Made by a program: the position numbers and the translations under genes. The notes under the pieces were generated by a model, which had not been told where the DNA came from, searched no databases, and saw nothing but the letters and a program-made list of their open reading frames with translations. From Solirubrobacterales bacterium (GTDB lineage Bacteria > Actinomycetota > Thermoleophilia > Solirubrobacterales > 70-9): a stretch of DNA of 42,194 nucleotides. The DNA lies in NCBI GenBank assembly GCA_020438295.1, contig JAGQUV010000015.1, positions 1 through 42,194 of the forward strand. Direction: 5' to 3'. Positions within the stretch are counted from its first letter, which is position 1. Every line of letters starts with the position of its first letter. Below are positions 32,491 to 41,627 of the stretch, one piece after another.

Positions 32491-33932
32491 ACGCGGAACG
32501 CGAGCGGGCCCTCCCCGAAACCGGTCGCGGCGACGGCGGGGCGGTCCCGGAGGTGACGATCGTGCGCGGCGCCTGGCTTCTGACCATGGGCCCGCAGGGG
32601 GCGATCCGCGACGGCGCGGTCGCGTTCGACCGCGACGGCGCGATCACCGCGGTCGGCGACCCGGCCGAGCTGATCGCGACCAATCCGGGTGCGGAGCTGG
32701 TCGGCGACGGCAACGGCGTAGTCCTGCCCGGGCTGGTCAACGCCCACACCCACCTGACCGAGGGCCTGATCACCGGGATGGGCGAGACCGCGATCCTCTG
32801 GGAGTGGTTCGAGCGGGTGGTCAATCCGTCCGGGCTGAACATCACTCGCGACGAGGTGGCGCTCGGCGCCCGGTTGAAGGCGGTCGAGATGCTCGAGGCC
32901 GGGGTGACCACGGTCAACGACATGTCCTGTCACCGCAACCTGGGCTCGCTGGCCAGCCTGGGTGCGGTCGACGGGCTGTCTAAAACGGGGATGCGGGGCG
33001 TGGTCTGTTTCGGGGCCGAAGACATGTACCCCGACGCCCCGGGTCCCGAAGCGTTCATGGCCGAGCACGAGGCGCTGGCCGACCGGATCGCGGCGGAGCA
33101 GCTGATCGGGTTCCGGGCCGGGGTCGGCACCGTGCTGGGGATCAGCGAGCCGCTGTTCGAGCAAACCGTGGCCGCCTGCGCCGAGCACGGCTGGGCGGTC
33201 CACACCCACCTGGCCGAGGTCAGGGAGGAGGTGACCGATTCGAGGATCAGGCACGGCTGCGGCACGATCGAGCATTCCGAGCGCATGGGCCTGCTCGAGC
33301 ACGAGGTGATCGGCGGCCACTGCATCTGGTGCACCGAGCACGACATCGGGCTGATGGTCAGCCGCGACGTCGCGGTCGCCCACAACCCGGTCGCCAACAT
33401 GATCCTTGCCTCCGGGGTGTGCCCGGTCCCGCGCTTTCGGCGCGAAGGCCTGAGGATCGGGATCGGGACCGACGGCGCCGCCTCGAACGACAGCCAGGAC
33501 ATGCTCGGGGCGATCAAGACCGCGGCGCTCCTGCAGAAGGTCCACGCACACGACCCGGTCGCGATGACCGCTCCCGAGGTGCTCGAGATGGCGACGATCG
33601 GCGGCGCCAGGGCGCTCGGCCTGGATCAGGCGGTCGGCAGCCTGGAGCCCGGCAAGCGGGCCGACGTCCTGCTGATGGACGGCGACGGACCCGAGCTGGC
33701 GATCCTGCACGACCCGTTCCAGCAGATCGTTTACGGGGCCACCCCGCGCAGCGTCTCCGAGGTCTGGGTCGACGGGGTGCGGAAGGTCACCGGATCGGTG
33801 GCGATCGGTATCGACCGGGCCGCGTTGGCGGCCGAGGCCAGGGCGGCGGCGGCCGACCTGGCGGTGCGCAGCGGGATGGCCGGTGAGTCGGCCTACGCCG
33901 GCCCGCTCGAGTTCGAACGGGAAGACCGGTGA
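32487..33932 (+). CDS. TRZ/ATZ-type amidohydrolase (cytosine deaminase/chlorohydrolase-like)
   Basis: 481 residues from a TTG that overlaps the permease stop and has a perfect GGAGGAGG 5 bp upstream. Mononuclear metal site of the deaminase subtype: PGLVNAHTHLTEG (H87, H89), VHTHLAE (H239/H241, E244), GGHCIWC (H278), HNPVANM, GIGTDGAASND (D329). Relatives deaminate or dechlorinate heterocycles: 8-oxoguanine, cytosine, S-adenosylhomocysteine, hydroxyatrazine. N-terminal about 22 residues are a Glu/Arg/Gly tail. In this operon it would remove an exocyclic amino group from the imported ring before hydrolytic opening (inference). The next gene lies 39 bp downstream. Confidence 0.9.
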   Translation: MNAERERALPETGRGDGGAVPEVTIVRGAWLLTMGPQGAIRDGAVAFDRDGAITAVGDPAELIATNPGAELVGDGNGVVLPGLVNAHTHLTEGLITGMGETAILWEWFERVVNPSGLNITRDEVALGARLKAVEMLEAGVTTVNDMSCHRNLGSLASLGAVDGLSKTGMRGVVCFGAEDMYPDAPGPEAFMAEHEALADRIAAEQLIGFRAGVGTVLGISEPLFEQTVAACAEHGWAVHTHLAEVREEVTDSRIRHGCGTIEHSERMGLLEHEVIGGHCIWCTEHDIGLMVSRDVAVAHNPVANMILASGVCPVPRFRREGLRIGIGTDGAASNDSQDMLGAIKTAALLQKVHAHDPVAMTAPEVLEMATIGGARALGLDQAVGSLEPGKRADVLLMDGDGPELAILHDPFQQIVYGATPRSVSEVWVDGVRKVTGSVAIGIDRAALAAEARAAAADLAVRSGMAGESAYAGPLEFEREDR

Positions 33933-33971
33933 AACCGGCCCGGGCACGACCGCCCGGCGGGAGCGGCTGAG

Positions 33972-35609
33972 ATGAGCCGCGAGGCCGACGTCGTGGTGAT
34001 CGGTGCCGGCCACAACGGACTGGTGGCCGGCTGCTACCTGGCCCGGGCCGGTCTCGACGTGGTCGTGGTCGAGTCCTGGCCGGAACCCGGCGGCTGCATC
34101 TCGACGGTCGAGCTGCCCGACGGCCGCGGCCGGCTGGAGCGGGGCGCCTACGTGCACGGCGGGATCCGCGGCAGTGGAATCGCCGGGGAACTCGAGCTGG
34201 AGACCAGGTACGGCCTCGACTTCGTCGAGCTCCCGGAGCTGCTGCTCGATCCGCTCGACGACGGGACCGCGATCGCGATGCACCAGTCGGCCGAGCGCAC
34301 CGCGACGCTGATCGAGCCGGTGGTCGGGGCCAGGGACGCCGAGGCATATCTCGACTTCGCCCGGTGGGGGACCGCCTGGACCGACCTGCTCGGCCAGATC
34401 GGCCGCGGCCCTTCGCCCGGCCTGCGGGAGATCGCGGCGCTGTCGGAGGCCGCGCTCGGGAGCGAGGGCGAGCGCCTGATGCAGCAGCTGTTCGCCTCGG
34501 CCTCGACCGTGGCGCGCGAGTTCTTCGAAGACGAGCGCCTGCAGGGGCTGGTCGCCCACTGGGGCGCCCACTCGCAGCAGCCGCCGGACGACCCCGGCAC
34601 CGGCGCCGGCGCGCTGATCCTGGGCGGCTGGCACGGCGAACCGACGATCCGGCCGCGCGGCGGCTCGAAGGGGACCCCGGACGCCCTGGTCCGCTGTCTC
34701 CAGGCGGCCGGGGGCGAGCTCCGGCTGGCGACCCCGGTCACCGAAGTCGAGGTCTCCGGCGGGCGGGCGCGTGCGGTGCTGGCCGGTGACGAGCGGATCG
34801 TCGCCCGCAAGGCGGTGGTCAGCAGCATCGACGCCAGGCGGCTGTTCCTCGAACTGATCGACCGCTCCGAGGTCCCCGGCCGGCTGGTCGGCGAGGTAAG
34901 TCGGATCCACGTGGGCGACAAGAACGTGGCCGAGCTGAAGGTGGACGGGATCACCTCGTCGACCCCCGAGCTGCCCGGCCCGGAAGGGTTCGGCCGGACG
35001 CTGATGCTGTCGCCCGGCACGCTGCCCGAGCTGGAGCGTGCGTTCGCGAAGATCGCGCTCGGCAGGCTGCCCGACCGGCCGCCGCTGATGATCGGGCTCC
35101 CTTCGCTGCTCGAAGATGGTTGGGCCCCGGAAGGGCGCCAGTCGGTCTGGGTCTCGACCTTCATCCCCTGGCGGCTGGCCGACGGCCCGTGGGACGAGGC
35201 CGCGCTCGAGTACGCGGCCGACCACACCTGGGATGCGGTCGAGCGCGCGCTCGGCACAGAGGTCGATCTGGCCGAGCGGCACGTGATGAGCGCGCAGGAC
35301 TGGGTCGACAAGACCGGCAACCCCTACTCCAACCCGAACCACGTCGAGATGAGCATCGACCAGATGATGGGCATGCGTCCTTCGCCGTCGCTGGCCCGGT
35401 ACTCGACCCCGATCGAAGGGCTGTATCTGAGCGGGGCGGGCTCGCATCCCGGTGGCGGGGTGACCGGCATGCCCGGCCGCAACGCGGCCGGCGTGGTCAT
35501 GGAGGAGCTCGGACTGAAGAAGAAGTCCCGGATCGGGAGCCTGCGCAGCCAGGCGGCCATGTTCAGGGACGCCCTGCGCGCGACCCGGGAGCTGAGGAAG
35601 AGCGCATGA
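33972..35609 (+). CDS. FAD-dependent oxidoreductase, phytoene desaturase/PYROXD2-like
   Basis: 545 residues. N-terminal Rossmann FAD motif VVVIGAGHNGLVAGCYLARA (8-27) followed by VVVESWPEPGGC. C-terminal FAD-closing motif GLYLSGAGSHPGGGVTGMPG plus RNAAGVVMEELG. The central region (about 190-480) is the substrate domain. It belongs with CrtI-like amine/isoprenoid oxidases, but no other carotenoid gene is in the window, so a desaturation or amine/ring oxidation in the present pathway is more likely (inference). Stop overlaps the methyltransferase start (ATGA). Confidence 0.88.
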   Translation: MSREADVVVIGAGHNGLVAGCYLARAGLDVVVVESWPEPGGCISTVELPDGRGRLERGAYVHGGIRGSGIAGELELETRYGLDFVELPELLLDPLDDGTAIAMHQSAERTATLIEPVVGARDAEAYLDFARWGTAWTDLLGQIGRGPSPGLREIAALSEAALGSEGERLMQQLFASASTVAREFFEDERLQGLVAHWGAHSQQPPDDPGTGAGALILGGWHGEPTIRPRGGSKGTPDALVRCLQAAGGELRLATPVTEVEVSGGRARAVLAGDERIVARKAVVSSIDARRLFLELIDRSEVPGRLVGEVSRIHVGDKNVAELKVDGITSSTPELPGPEGFGRTLMLSPGTLPELERAFAKIALGRLPDRPPLMIGLPSLLEDGWAPEGRQSVWVSTFIPWRLADGPWDEAALEYAADHTWDAVERALGTEVDLAERHVMSAQDWVDKTGNPYSNPNHVEMSIDQMMGMRPSPSLARYSTPIEGLYLSGAGSHPGGGVTGMPGRNAAGVVMEELGLKKKSRIGSLRSQAAMFRDALRATRELRKSA

Positions 35610-36610
35610 CCGAGCCCTCGCCGATCGACCTGGTCGGTTCGATGACCGCGTACCAGCAGTCGGCCCTGATCGGGACTGCGGTCGAGACCGGGCTGGCCGA
35701 CGTGCTGGCGGCCGGGCCCGCGACCCTGGACGAGCTGCTGGCCGAGCTCGGAACCGACCGGCGCGGCACGATGGCGCTGCTGGCCGGCCTGGCCGGCTTC
35801 GGCCTGGTCGAACGCGACGGGGAGAAGTTCGCGCTCACCCCGCAGGGTGCGCTGCTGGGCCGCGACCACCCCGACTCGGTCGCCCAGATCGTGCTCAAGG
35901 AGTGGTTCTTCTACCGGCTCTGGGCCGACCTCCCCGACGCGGTCAGGACCGGCCATGCCCAGACCGGACCGTGGCGCGAGCGGCTCGAGAACGACCCGCC
36001 CCAGGCGGAGTCGTTCCTCCGCGCCCTGGACGACCTCTGCACGCTGTTCGGCGGCGAGCTGCCGGGCCTGGCCGCGGTCGACGGCCCCGGGACGCTGCTC
36101 GACGTCGGCGGGGGCGCCGGCTCGCACGCGGCCAACCTGGTCAAGGCCAACCCCGGGCTGGAGGCCACCGTGCTCGACCTGCCCGGGGCCGAGCCGGTCC
36201 TGAAAGAACGGCACCCCGGGCTGGACTTCGTAGCCGGCGACTTCGAGAAGCCCCGGTTCGGGCGGCCGGAGGCGGAGCAGTGGGACTACGTGCTGGTCGC
36301 CAACATCCTGCACGACCACCCGGCCGAACGGAACCGGCACCTGGTCGCCGAGGCGGCCTCGCTGGTCAAGCCCGGTGGCAGCCTGATCGTCTACGAGTGG
36401 GTGATCGACCCGGGCCGGACCGGCCCGGAAGGCGTGGCCAAGTTCACCGCGATGATGGTGGTCGAGAACGAAGGCGGCTGGACCTGGACCGAGCAGGAGA
36501 TCGGCGACTGGATCACCGCCGCCGGCCTCGAGCCGCAACCGATGAATCGCGGCAACGGCCCGATCGCGGTGATCCGGGGGTTGAAGCCCCCGGAACGGCC
36601 GACCCGGTAG
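35606..36610 (+). CDS. SAM-dependent O-methyltransferase family 2 protein
   Basis: 334 residues. N-terminal winged-helix dimerisation domain (about 8-90: YQQSALIGTAVETGLADVLA, TMALLAGLAGFGLVERDGEK). Class I SAM-binding Rossmann domain: TLLDVGGGAGSHAANLVKAN (163-182), VLDLPGAE, and DYVLVANILHDHPAERN, with the His-Asp pair that acts as catalytic base in plant-type OMTs and CrtF. Methylates a hydroxyl (or N/S) on a small molecule. Last gene of the coupled run, overlapping the FAD enzyme. A weak 7-bp stem (36612-36618 with 36633-36639) may terminate the operon before the exporter ATPase gene. Confidence 0.88.
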   Translation: MTEPSPIDLVGSMTAYQQSALIGTAVETGLADVLAAGPATLDELLAELGTDRRGTMALLAGLAGFGLVERDGEKFALTPQGALLGRDHPDSVAQIVLKEWFFYRLWADLPDAVRTGHAQTGPWRERLENDPPQAESFLRALDDLCTLFGGELPGLAAVDGPGTLLDVGGGAGSHAANLVKANPGLEATVLDLPGAEPVLKERHPGLDFVAGDFEKPRFGRPEAEQWDYVLVANILHDHPAERNRHLVAEAASLVKPGGSLIVYEWVIDPGRTGPEGVAKFTAMMVVENEGGWTWTEQEIGDWITAAGLEPQPMNRGNGPIAVIRGLKPPERPTR

Positions 36611-36660
36611 CCGACCGGCCCGGCTCGGCCGCCCGGTCGATGGTCGATATGGTCCCCCGG

Positions 36661-37383
36661 ATGGTTGGGAACGACGCCGAACGGCTCGCGATCAGGACTC
36701 GGGGGCTGACCAAGACCTATGGCGAGGGTGCCGCCGAGGTGCGGGCCGTCCGCGGCGTCGACCTCGAGATCGAAGCCGGCAGCTTCGTGGTCATGCTCGG
36801 CCCGAGCGGATCCGGCAAGACCACGCTGCTCAACCTGATCGCCGGGATCGAGCCGCCGAGTGCCGGGGAGATCCGGGTCGACGGGGTCGACCTGGCCGGC
36901 CTCGACGAGGAGCAGCGGACCCGTTTCCGCCGCAACTCGGTCGGGTTGATCTTCCAGTTCTTCAACCTGATACCGACCCTGACCGGATCCGAGAACGTCG
37001 AGCTGATAGCCGAGCTGACCGGTGGCGGAGAACGGGCCTCGGAGATGGTCGGAAGGGTCGGTCTGGCCGAGCGTGGTGACCACTTCCCGGCCCAGCTCTC
37101 GGGCGGGGAGCAGCAGCGGATCGCGGTGGCCCGGGCGCTGGCCGGCGCGCCGCATCTGCTGCTCGGTGACGAGCCGACCGGGGCGCTCGACCTCGACACC
37201 GGCCGCAAGGTGCTCGCCCTGCTCAGGGAGGTCGCGGTCGAACGCGACCAGACCGTCGTGCTGGTCACCCACAACGCGGTGATCGCCCGGATGGCCGACC
37301 GGGTCCTCGGGATGCGGGACGGGCGGATCGTCTCGGATGAGCTGAACCCCGAGCCGGTCGATGCCGACCAGCTCGAGTGGTAG
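36661..37383 (+). CDS. ABC transporter ATPase, MacB/LolD type
   Basis: 240 residues from the ATG 36661; in-frame ATGs at 36640 and 36649 would add 4-7 residues, and none has a strong ribosome binding site. [20 protein letters not shown] is the LolD/MacB N-terminal block. Walker [10 protein letters not shown] (47-55), Q-loop [14 protein letters not shown], signature LSGGEQQR (146-153), Walker B LLLGDEP (166-172), H-loop LVTHN. Pairs with the FtsX-type permease starting 10 bp after its stop. Such pairs carry out mechanotransmission (lipoprotein or peptide release) or drug export instead of import. Confidence 0.93.
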   Translation: MVGNDAERLAIRTRGLTKTYGEGAAEVRAVRGVDLEIEAGSFVVMLGPSGSGKTTLLNLIAGIEPPSAGEIRVDGVDLAGLDEEQRTRFRRNSVGLIFQFFNLIPTLTGSENVELIAELTGGGERASEMVGRVGLAERGDHFPAQLSGGEQQRIAVARALAGAPHLLLGDEPTGALDLDTGRKVLALLREVAVERDQTVVLVTHNAVIARMADRVLGMRDGRIVSDELNPEPVDADQLEW

Positions 37384-37393
37384 GCGGATCGGC

Positions 37394-39766
37394 GTGAGAG
37401 TCCTGCGGCTCAAGCTGAGGCGCGACATGCGCCGCCAGCGGAGCCAGTTCCTGGCGATCGGGGTAACGATCTTCCTCGGCGTGGTGCTGTTCGGCGCCAG
37501 CTACGACGCCTATCGCAACCTCGACGCCTCGTACCAGCGGGCGTTCACCGAATACAGGTTCGCCAATCTGACGATTACCGGAGGCGACACCGGAACGATC
37601 GCCGCCAAGGCGCGCGTCGCGGACGGAGTGGAGGCGGTCGAGGCCCGTACCCAGGCCGACCTGCCGTTTCAGACCGGTGACACCAAGCTGCTCGGCCGGG
37701 TGGTCGGCCTGCCGGTCGCCGGACAGCCGGCGGTCAACCGGGTCGATGTCGAGGCGGGCGACTACCTATCGCCGGGGCGACCCGACGGCGTGCTGGTCGA
37801 GCAGCACACGGCCGAGCACTTCGACCTGTCGCCCGGCGACTCATTGACGGTCCTGGACCAGTCGGGCGCCCCGCATCGCGTCACCTCGGTCGGCACGGCC
37901 GCCTCGGTCGAGTATTTCTGGCCGGCACGGAGCCGTCAGCAGGTGATCACCTCGCCGGACGACTTCGGGGTCCTGTTCGCGCCGGAGGAGACCGCGCGCG
38001 AGCTGGCCGGGGTCGGGGGACCGAACCAGGTCGTCGTCTACTACGACGGCGGCCGGGAAAACGCCGCGCTGACCGAACGGCTGACCCGTGATGCCGGGCG
38101 GGCCGGTGCCGCCGACGTGATGACCAGGGCGAGACAGCCGTCCAACTCGGCCCTTCAGGAAGACGTCAGCGGTTTCGAGGAGCTGGCGATCATGTTCCCG
38201 CTGCTGTTCCTGACTGCGGCGGCGCTGGCGACCGCGGTGTTGATGCGCAGGCTGGTCGACGCGCAGCGGCCGACCATCGGCATGCTGCGTGCCGCCGGCT
38301 TCTCGCGCGGCCAGCTGTTGCGGCACTATCTCGGCTTCGGGCTGGTGGCCGGCGGCCTGGGTGGGCTGGTCGGCGGCGTGGTCGGGCTGCTGCTGGCCGG
38401 TCAGGTGACCGACGTCTACACCGGTGAGCTGTCGATCCCGGTCACGGTCACCGAGCTGAGGCCGGCGACGCTGGTCACCGGAATCGCGTTCGGCATCGTC
38501 ACCGGCCTGATCGCGGCCGGGCTCCCGGCCTGGGGCGCGTCGAAGGTTCCGCCGGCTGAAGCGATGCGGAGCTTCGGACCGGCCAGCGGAGGCTCGATCA
38601 GCCTGTTCGAGCGGATCCTGCCGCCGCTGAAGCGGCTGCCGGCCCGCTGGCGGATGACCCTGCGCTCGTTCGGGAGGAACCGCCGCCGCACCTTCTCGAC
38701 CGCGCTCGGGGTGGTACTGGCGCTGGTCCTGATCCTCGTCTCGTGGGGAATGGTCGACACGGTCCAGACCCTGGTCAACCAGCAGTTCGACGAGATCGAG
38801 CGCCAGGACGCGGAGCTCTACTACCAGGCGGCGATCGGCCCGGCCGACCTGGACGCGGTCCGCGGCACGGACGGGGTCGCGCGGGCCGAGCCGGCGCTCA
38901 ACGCCGAGGTGACGCTGAGCGCGGGCGGCCGCCGCTACCAGACCTCGCTGGTCGGGTTGAGGAGGGATACGCAGATGCACGAGTTCCTGCTCGCCGGGGG
39001 CGGTACGACCACGCTGCCGGCGCAGGGGCTACTGACCGGTGAGGCGCTGGACAGTGAACTCGGCGTCTCGGTCGGCGACACGGTCCGGGTGACGGCCCCG
39101 GGAGCCGGGTCCGGGCGGGAAGAGACGGTCCGCGATTTCGTTTCCGAGCCGCTGGGGACCCTCGCCTACACCGCGCTCGACAATGCCGCGCCGTTCGCGC
39201 CGGCCGCCGGGGCGGAAGGGAACGCCAACTCGGCCCTGGTCAGGTTCGAGCCGGGCGCGGACCGGGACGAGATGCGGCGCCGGCTGAGCTCCCTGCCCGG
39301 GGTCGCCGCCTACGAGGACTCGCAGGCGATCAAGACCGCGGTCGATCAGTACCTGGGCCTGTTCTACGCGTTCGTCGGGGTGATGCTCGTTTTCGGCGGT
39401 GCGATGGCGTTCGCGCTGATCTTCAACTCGATGAGCTCGAGTATCTCCGAACGCAGGGTCGAGATGGCGACCCTGCGGGCCTCGGGTGCGCCGGCCCCGA
39501 TGCTGGCCCGCCTGGTCAGGGCCGAGAACCTGATCAACGTCGCGATCGGGATCGTTCCCGGGCTGATCGTCGGGTACGCCGCCGCGGCAGGTTTCATGGC
39601 GTCATTCGGCAGCGACCAGTTCAACTTCGACCTGCAGATGCGGGGCTCGACATTGGTCCTCTCGGCGGTCGCGATCGTGATCGTCGCGCTGATCTCGCAG
39701 ATCCCGGGTCTCAGGGCGCTGCGGCGGATCAACGTGGCCACGATCATCCGCGAGCGGTCCGGCTGA
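37394..39766 (+). CDS. FtsX-domain ABC transporter permease (MacB-like)
   Basis: 790 residues from GTG 37394 ([20 protein letters not shown]); ATG 37361 would overlap the ATPase and is less likely. TM1 about 20-40 ([17 protein letters not shown]), a large extracytoplasmic domain (about 45-260), an FtsX domain with three helices (about 262-390: [59 protein letters not shown]), a fifth helix ([21 protein letters not shown]), a second extracytoplasmic domain, then a second FtsX domain ([21 protein letters not shown] ... [16 protein letters not shown]). Two fused FtsX units in one polypeptide is the usual actinobacterial form. Substrate unknown. Confidence 0.92.
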   Translation: MRVLRLKLRRDMRRQRSQFLAIGVTIFLGVVLFGASYDAYRNLDASYQRAFTEYRFANLTITGGDTGTIAAKARVADGVEAVEARTQADLPFQTGDTKLLGRVVGLPVAGQPAVNRVDVEAGDYLSPGRPDGVLVEQHTAEHFDLSPGDSLTVLDQSGAPHRVTSVGTAASVEYFWPARSRQQVITSPDDFGVLFAPEETARELAGVGGPNQVVVYYDGGRENAALTERLTRDAGRAGAADVMTRARQPSNSALQEDVSGFEELAIMFPLLFLTAAALATAVLMRRLVDAQRPTIGMLRAAGFSRGQLLRHYLGFGLVAGGLGGLVGGVVGLLLAGQVTDVYTGELSIPVTVTELRPATLVTGIAFGIVTGLIAAGLPAWGASKVPPAEAMRSFGPASGGSISLFERILPPLKRLPARWRMTLRSFGRNRRRTFSTALGVVLALVLILVSWGMVDTVQTLVNQQFDEIERQDAELYYQAAIGPADLDAVRGTDGVARAEPALNAEVTLSAGGRRYQTSLVGLRRDTQMHEFLLAGGGTTTLPAQGLLTGEALDSELGVSVGDTVRVTAPGAGSGREETVRDFVSEPLGTLAYTALDNAAPFAPAAGAEGNANSALVRFEPGADRDEMRRRLSSLPGVAAYEDSQAIKTAVDQYLGLFYAFVGVMLVFGGAMAFALIFNSMSSSISERRVEMATLRASGAPAPMLARLVRAENLINVAIGIVPGLIVGYAAAAGFMASFGSDQFNFDLQMRGSTLVLSAVAIVIVALISQIPGLRALRRINVATIIRERSG

Positions 39767-39802
39767 ACCGGCCAGTGCGCCTCGCGGGCGCCGGGACGCC
39801 TC

Positions 39803-39824
39803 GTTCACAGGATTTTCACAATAG
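39803..39824 (+). promoter_or_regulatory. PHO-box-like direct repeat upstream of the Pit gene
   Basis: Two adjacent 11-bp units, GTTCACAGGAT (39803-39813) and TTTCACAATAG (39814-39824), share the (G/T)TTCACA core at the 11-bp pitch of actinobacterial PhoP binding sites (GTTCACC-type direct repeats). They end 9 bp before the phosphate transporter ATG. Phosphate-responsive control by PhoP is predicted. Confidence 0.55.
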
Positions 39825-39833
39825 AGTCAACGG

Positions 39834-40844
39834 ATGGATGTGGGGTTGGTCATCGCCGTGATCCTGGCGCTGGGCTTCGCTGCGACCAACGGGATACACG
39901 ACGCATCGAACGCGATCGCAACCCTGGTCGCGACCCGGGCCGCGACCCCGTTCCAGGCGATCCTGCTCGCCTCGTTCTTCAACCTGCTCGGCCCGTTCCT
40001 GGTCGGCGCCGCGGTGGCCGACACGATCGCCGGGACCGTCACGGTGCCTGCCGACGAGGCGATCAGGGTGATCGGCTCCGGGCTGGCCGCCGCGGTCGGC
40101 TGGAACCTGATCACCTGGAAGTTCGGGCTGCCGTCGAGTTCGAGCCACGCGCTGGTCGGCGGGCTGGTCGGCGCCGCGCTGGTCGAAGGGGGGGTGAACG
40201 CGGTCCAGTGGGGAGGGCTCGACGGGCTGCATCCGGTCGGTGTCTTCGGCGTGCTGATCGCGCTCGCGATCTCCCCGGTCCGCGGCGCGCTCGCGGCGCT
40301 GCTGGTGATCCGCTTGATCCGGCTGCTGGCCCACCGCGCCACCCGGCGGTGGAAGGCGGTGACCTCCGGCGGGCAGTGGGTCACATCGTCGGCGCTCGCA
40401 TTCAGCCACGGGGCGAACGACTCCCAGAAGTCGGTCGGCGTGATCGCCGCCCTGCTGCTGGCCGGCGGGCAGACCGACAGCCTTCAGACCCCGGGCTGGG
40501 TGATCCCGGCCTGCTCGATCGCGCTGACCATCGGCACTGCGCTCGGGGGCTGGCGGATCATCAAGACGGTCGGCCGGCGCATCTACCGGATCAAGTCGGC
40601 CGACGGGATCGCCAGCCAGTCGGCCTCGGCCGGGGTCATCTTCGGGGCGTCGCTGGCCGGCGCGCCGACCTCGACCACCCAAGTGGTCGCCTCTTCGGTG
40701 ATCGGCGTCGGCGGCGGCCGGCGCCGGTGGCGCCACGTGCAATGGGCTACGGTTCAGGCCATGGGACTCGCTTGGGTCGTGACGCTGCCCGCATCGGCGT
40801 TGCTCGCCGCGGTCACCTTCGGGGTTGTGCAATGGCTGACCTAG
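39834..40844 (+). CDS. pit: Low-affinity inorganic phosphate transporter, PiT family
   Basis: 336 residues, about ten hydrophobic helices. Both duplicated PiT signatures are present: FAATNGIHDASNAIATLVATRAA near the N-terminus and SSALAFSHGANDSQKSVGVIA in the second half, each with the essential G-x-x-D/N-S-type Asn/Asp. LPSSSSHALVGGLVGAAL and GAPTSTTQVVASSVIGVG are the paired phosphate-binding loops. Imports phosphate (as metal-phosphate) with H+ across the cytoplasmic membrane. The start ATG 39834 has no clear Shine-Dalgarno. Overlaps DUF47 by 13 bp. The PHO-box-like repeat immediately upstream suggests phosphate control. Confidence 0.94.
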   Translation: MDVGLVIAVILALGFAATNGIHDASNAIATLVATRAATPFQAILLASFFNLLGPFLVGAAVADTIAGTVTVPADEAIRVIGSGLAAAVGWNLITWKFGLPSSSSHALVGGLVGAALVEGGVNAVQWGGLDGLHPVGVFGVLIALAISPVRGALAALLVIRLIRLLAHRATRRWKAVTSGGQWVTSSALAFSHGANDSQKSVGVIAALLLAGGQTDSLQTPGWVIPACSIALTIGTALGGWRIIKTVGRRIYRIKSADGIASQSASAGVIFGASLAGAPTSTTQVVASSVIGVGGGRRRWRHVQWATVQAMGLAWVVTLPASALLAAVTFGVVQWLT

Positions 40845-41452
40845 CGTTCAAGCGCTGGTTCCTGCCCGAGACGCCGGACCTGGTCGGACAGCTCAAGAGC
40901 CAGCTGGCGGTGACCATGGAAGGGGCCGAGGCATTCACCGAATGGGCCAGGGGCGAGCCGTACACCGCGGCCGAGCTGCGCGAGATCGAGGCCCGCGGTG
41001 ACGCGGCCAAGCGGGACCTGCTGGTCTCGCTCCGCGAGGCGTTCGTGACCACGGTCGAGCCCGAAGACCTGTTCACGCTTTCGCGCGAGATCGACTGGAT
41101 CCTCAACGGGCTGGGCGACCTGGTCGGCGAGGCTGAGGTGTTCGACGCCAGTCCCGATCAGGGGATCGCCGAGATGGCCGAGCTGCTGGTCAACGCCCTG
41201 CGTGAGCTCGACACCGCGCTCGGCATGCTGGAGGTCTCGGAGCGGGAGGCGACCGCGGCCGCCGACCGCTCGATCCAGCTGATCCGCGACCTCCAGGCCC
41301 GCTACTTCGTCGGCATGGCGTCGACCCTCCAGCTGAAGGGCAGGGCCGTCCGCATCGGCCGGCGCGAGCTGTACCGTCGCCTGAGGCGGGTCGGCGAGAC
41401 CACGATCGACGTGGCCGAGCGGGTGGTCTACTCGGTGGTCAAGGAGAGCTGA
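40832..41452 (+). CDS. DUF47 (PhoU-like, Pit-accessory) protein
   Basis: 206 residues, all-helical: FKRWFLPETPDLVGQLKSQL, EGAEAFTEWARGEPYTAAEL, EIEARGDAAKRDLLVSLREA, LFTLSREIDWILNGLGDL, ADRSIQLIRDLQARYFVG, RRELYRRLRRVGETTIDVAE. The E-x-x-x-D metal-binding helices of PhoU-like proteins are recognisable (REIEARGDAAKRD, LSREIDWIL). DUF47 proteins partner with Pit transporters and modulate phosphate uptake. The start ATG 40832 lies inside the pit 3' end, so the two are translationally coupled. Confidence 0.93.
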   Translation: MADLAFKRWFLPETPDLVGQLKSQLAVTMEGAEAFTEWARGEPYTAAELREIEARGDAAKRDLLVSLREAFVTTVEPEDLFTLSREIDWILNGLGDLVGEAEVFDASPDQGIAEMAELLVNALRELDTALGMLEVSEREATAAADRSIQLIRDLQARYFVGMASTLQLKGRAVRIGRRELYRRLRRVGETTIDVAERVVYSVVKES

Positions 41453-41515
41453 GCCGGGCCGCTGCAACGAGGGTCGGCCGCGGCGCCGCGGGGAGTGGCC
41501 GGGCGCGCGGTCCGG

Positions 41516-41544
41516 TTGACCGGTATGCCGGTTGGTGATAGAAC
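41516..41544 (+). promoter_or_regulatory. Sigma70-type promoter of the last gene
   Basis: -35 TTGACC (41516-41521), 17-bp spacer, -10 TAGAAC (41539-41544). Transcription would start near 41551, giving a leader of about 77 nt to the ATG 41628. The rest of the 175-bp gap includes a self-complementary CCGCGGCGCCGCGG (41478-41491) that may end the pit-DUF47 transcript. Confidence 0.55.
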
Positions 41545-41627
41545 CGGCGCAGGTACCCAGACGGCAGGCGGCCACGGGGAACGCCCGGGTGTCAGACGGC
41601 CCGCCGGCGAGGAAAGGAATCGAAGAC

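Noticed and set aside
32430..35447. A 1005-codon minus-strand open frame across the deaminase and FAD oxidoreductase genes
   Set aside because: Same antisense-shadow composition, while the plus strand carries clear catalytic motifs and ribosome binding sites.
33972..36610. Carotenoid biosynthesis (CrtI/CrtF) locus
   Set aside because: No phytoene synthase, GGPP synthase, cyclase or other crt gene is present, and the neighbours are hydrolases and an importer.
39777..39791. GCGCC-TCGCG-GGCGC hairpin after the FtsX permease gene
   Set aside because: Only a 5-bp stem with no T-tract; too weak to call a terminator in DNA this GC-rich.
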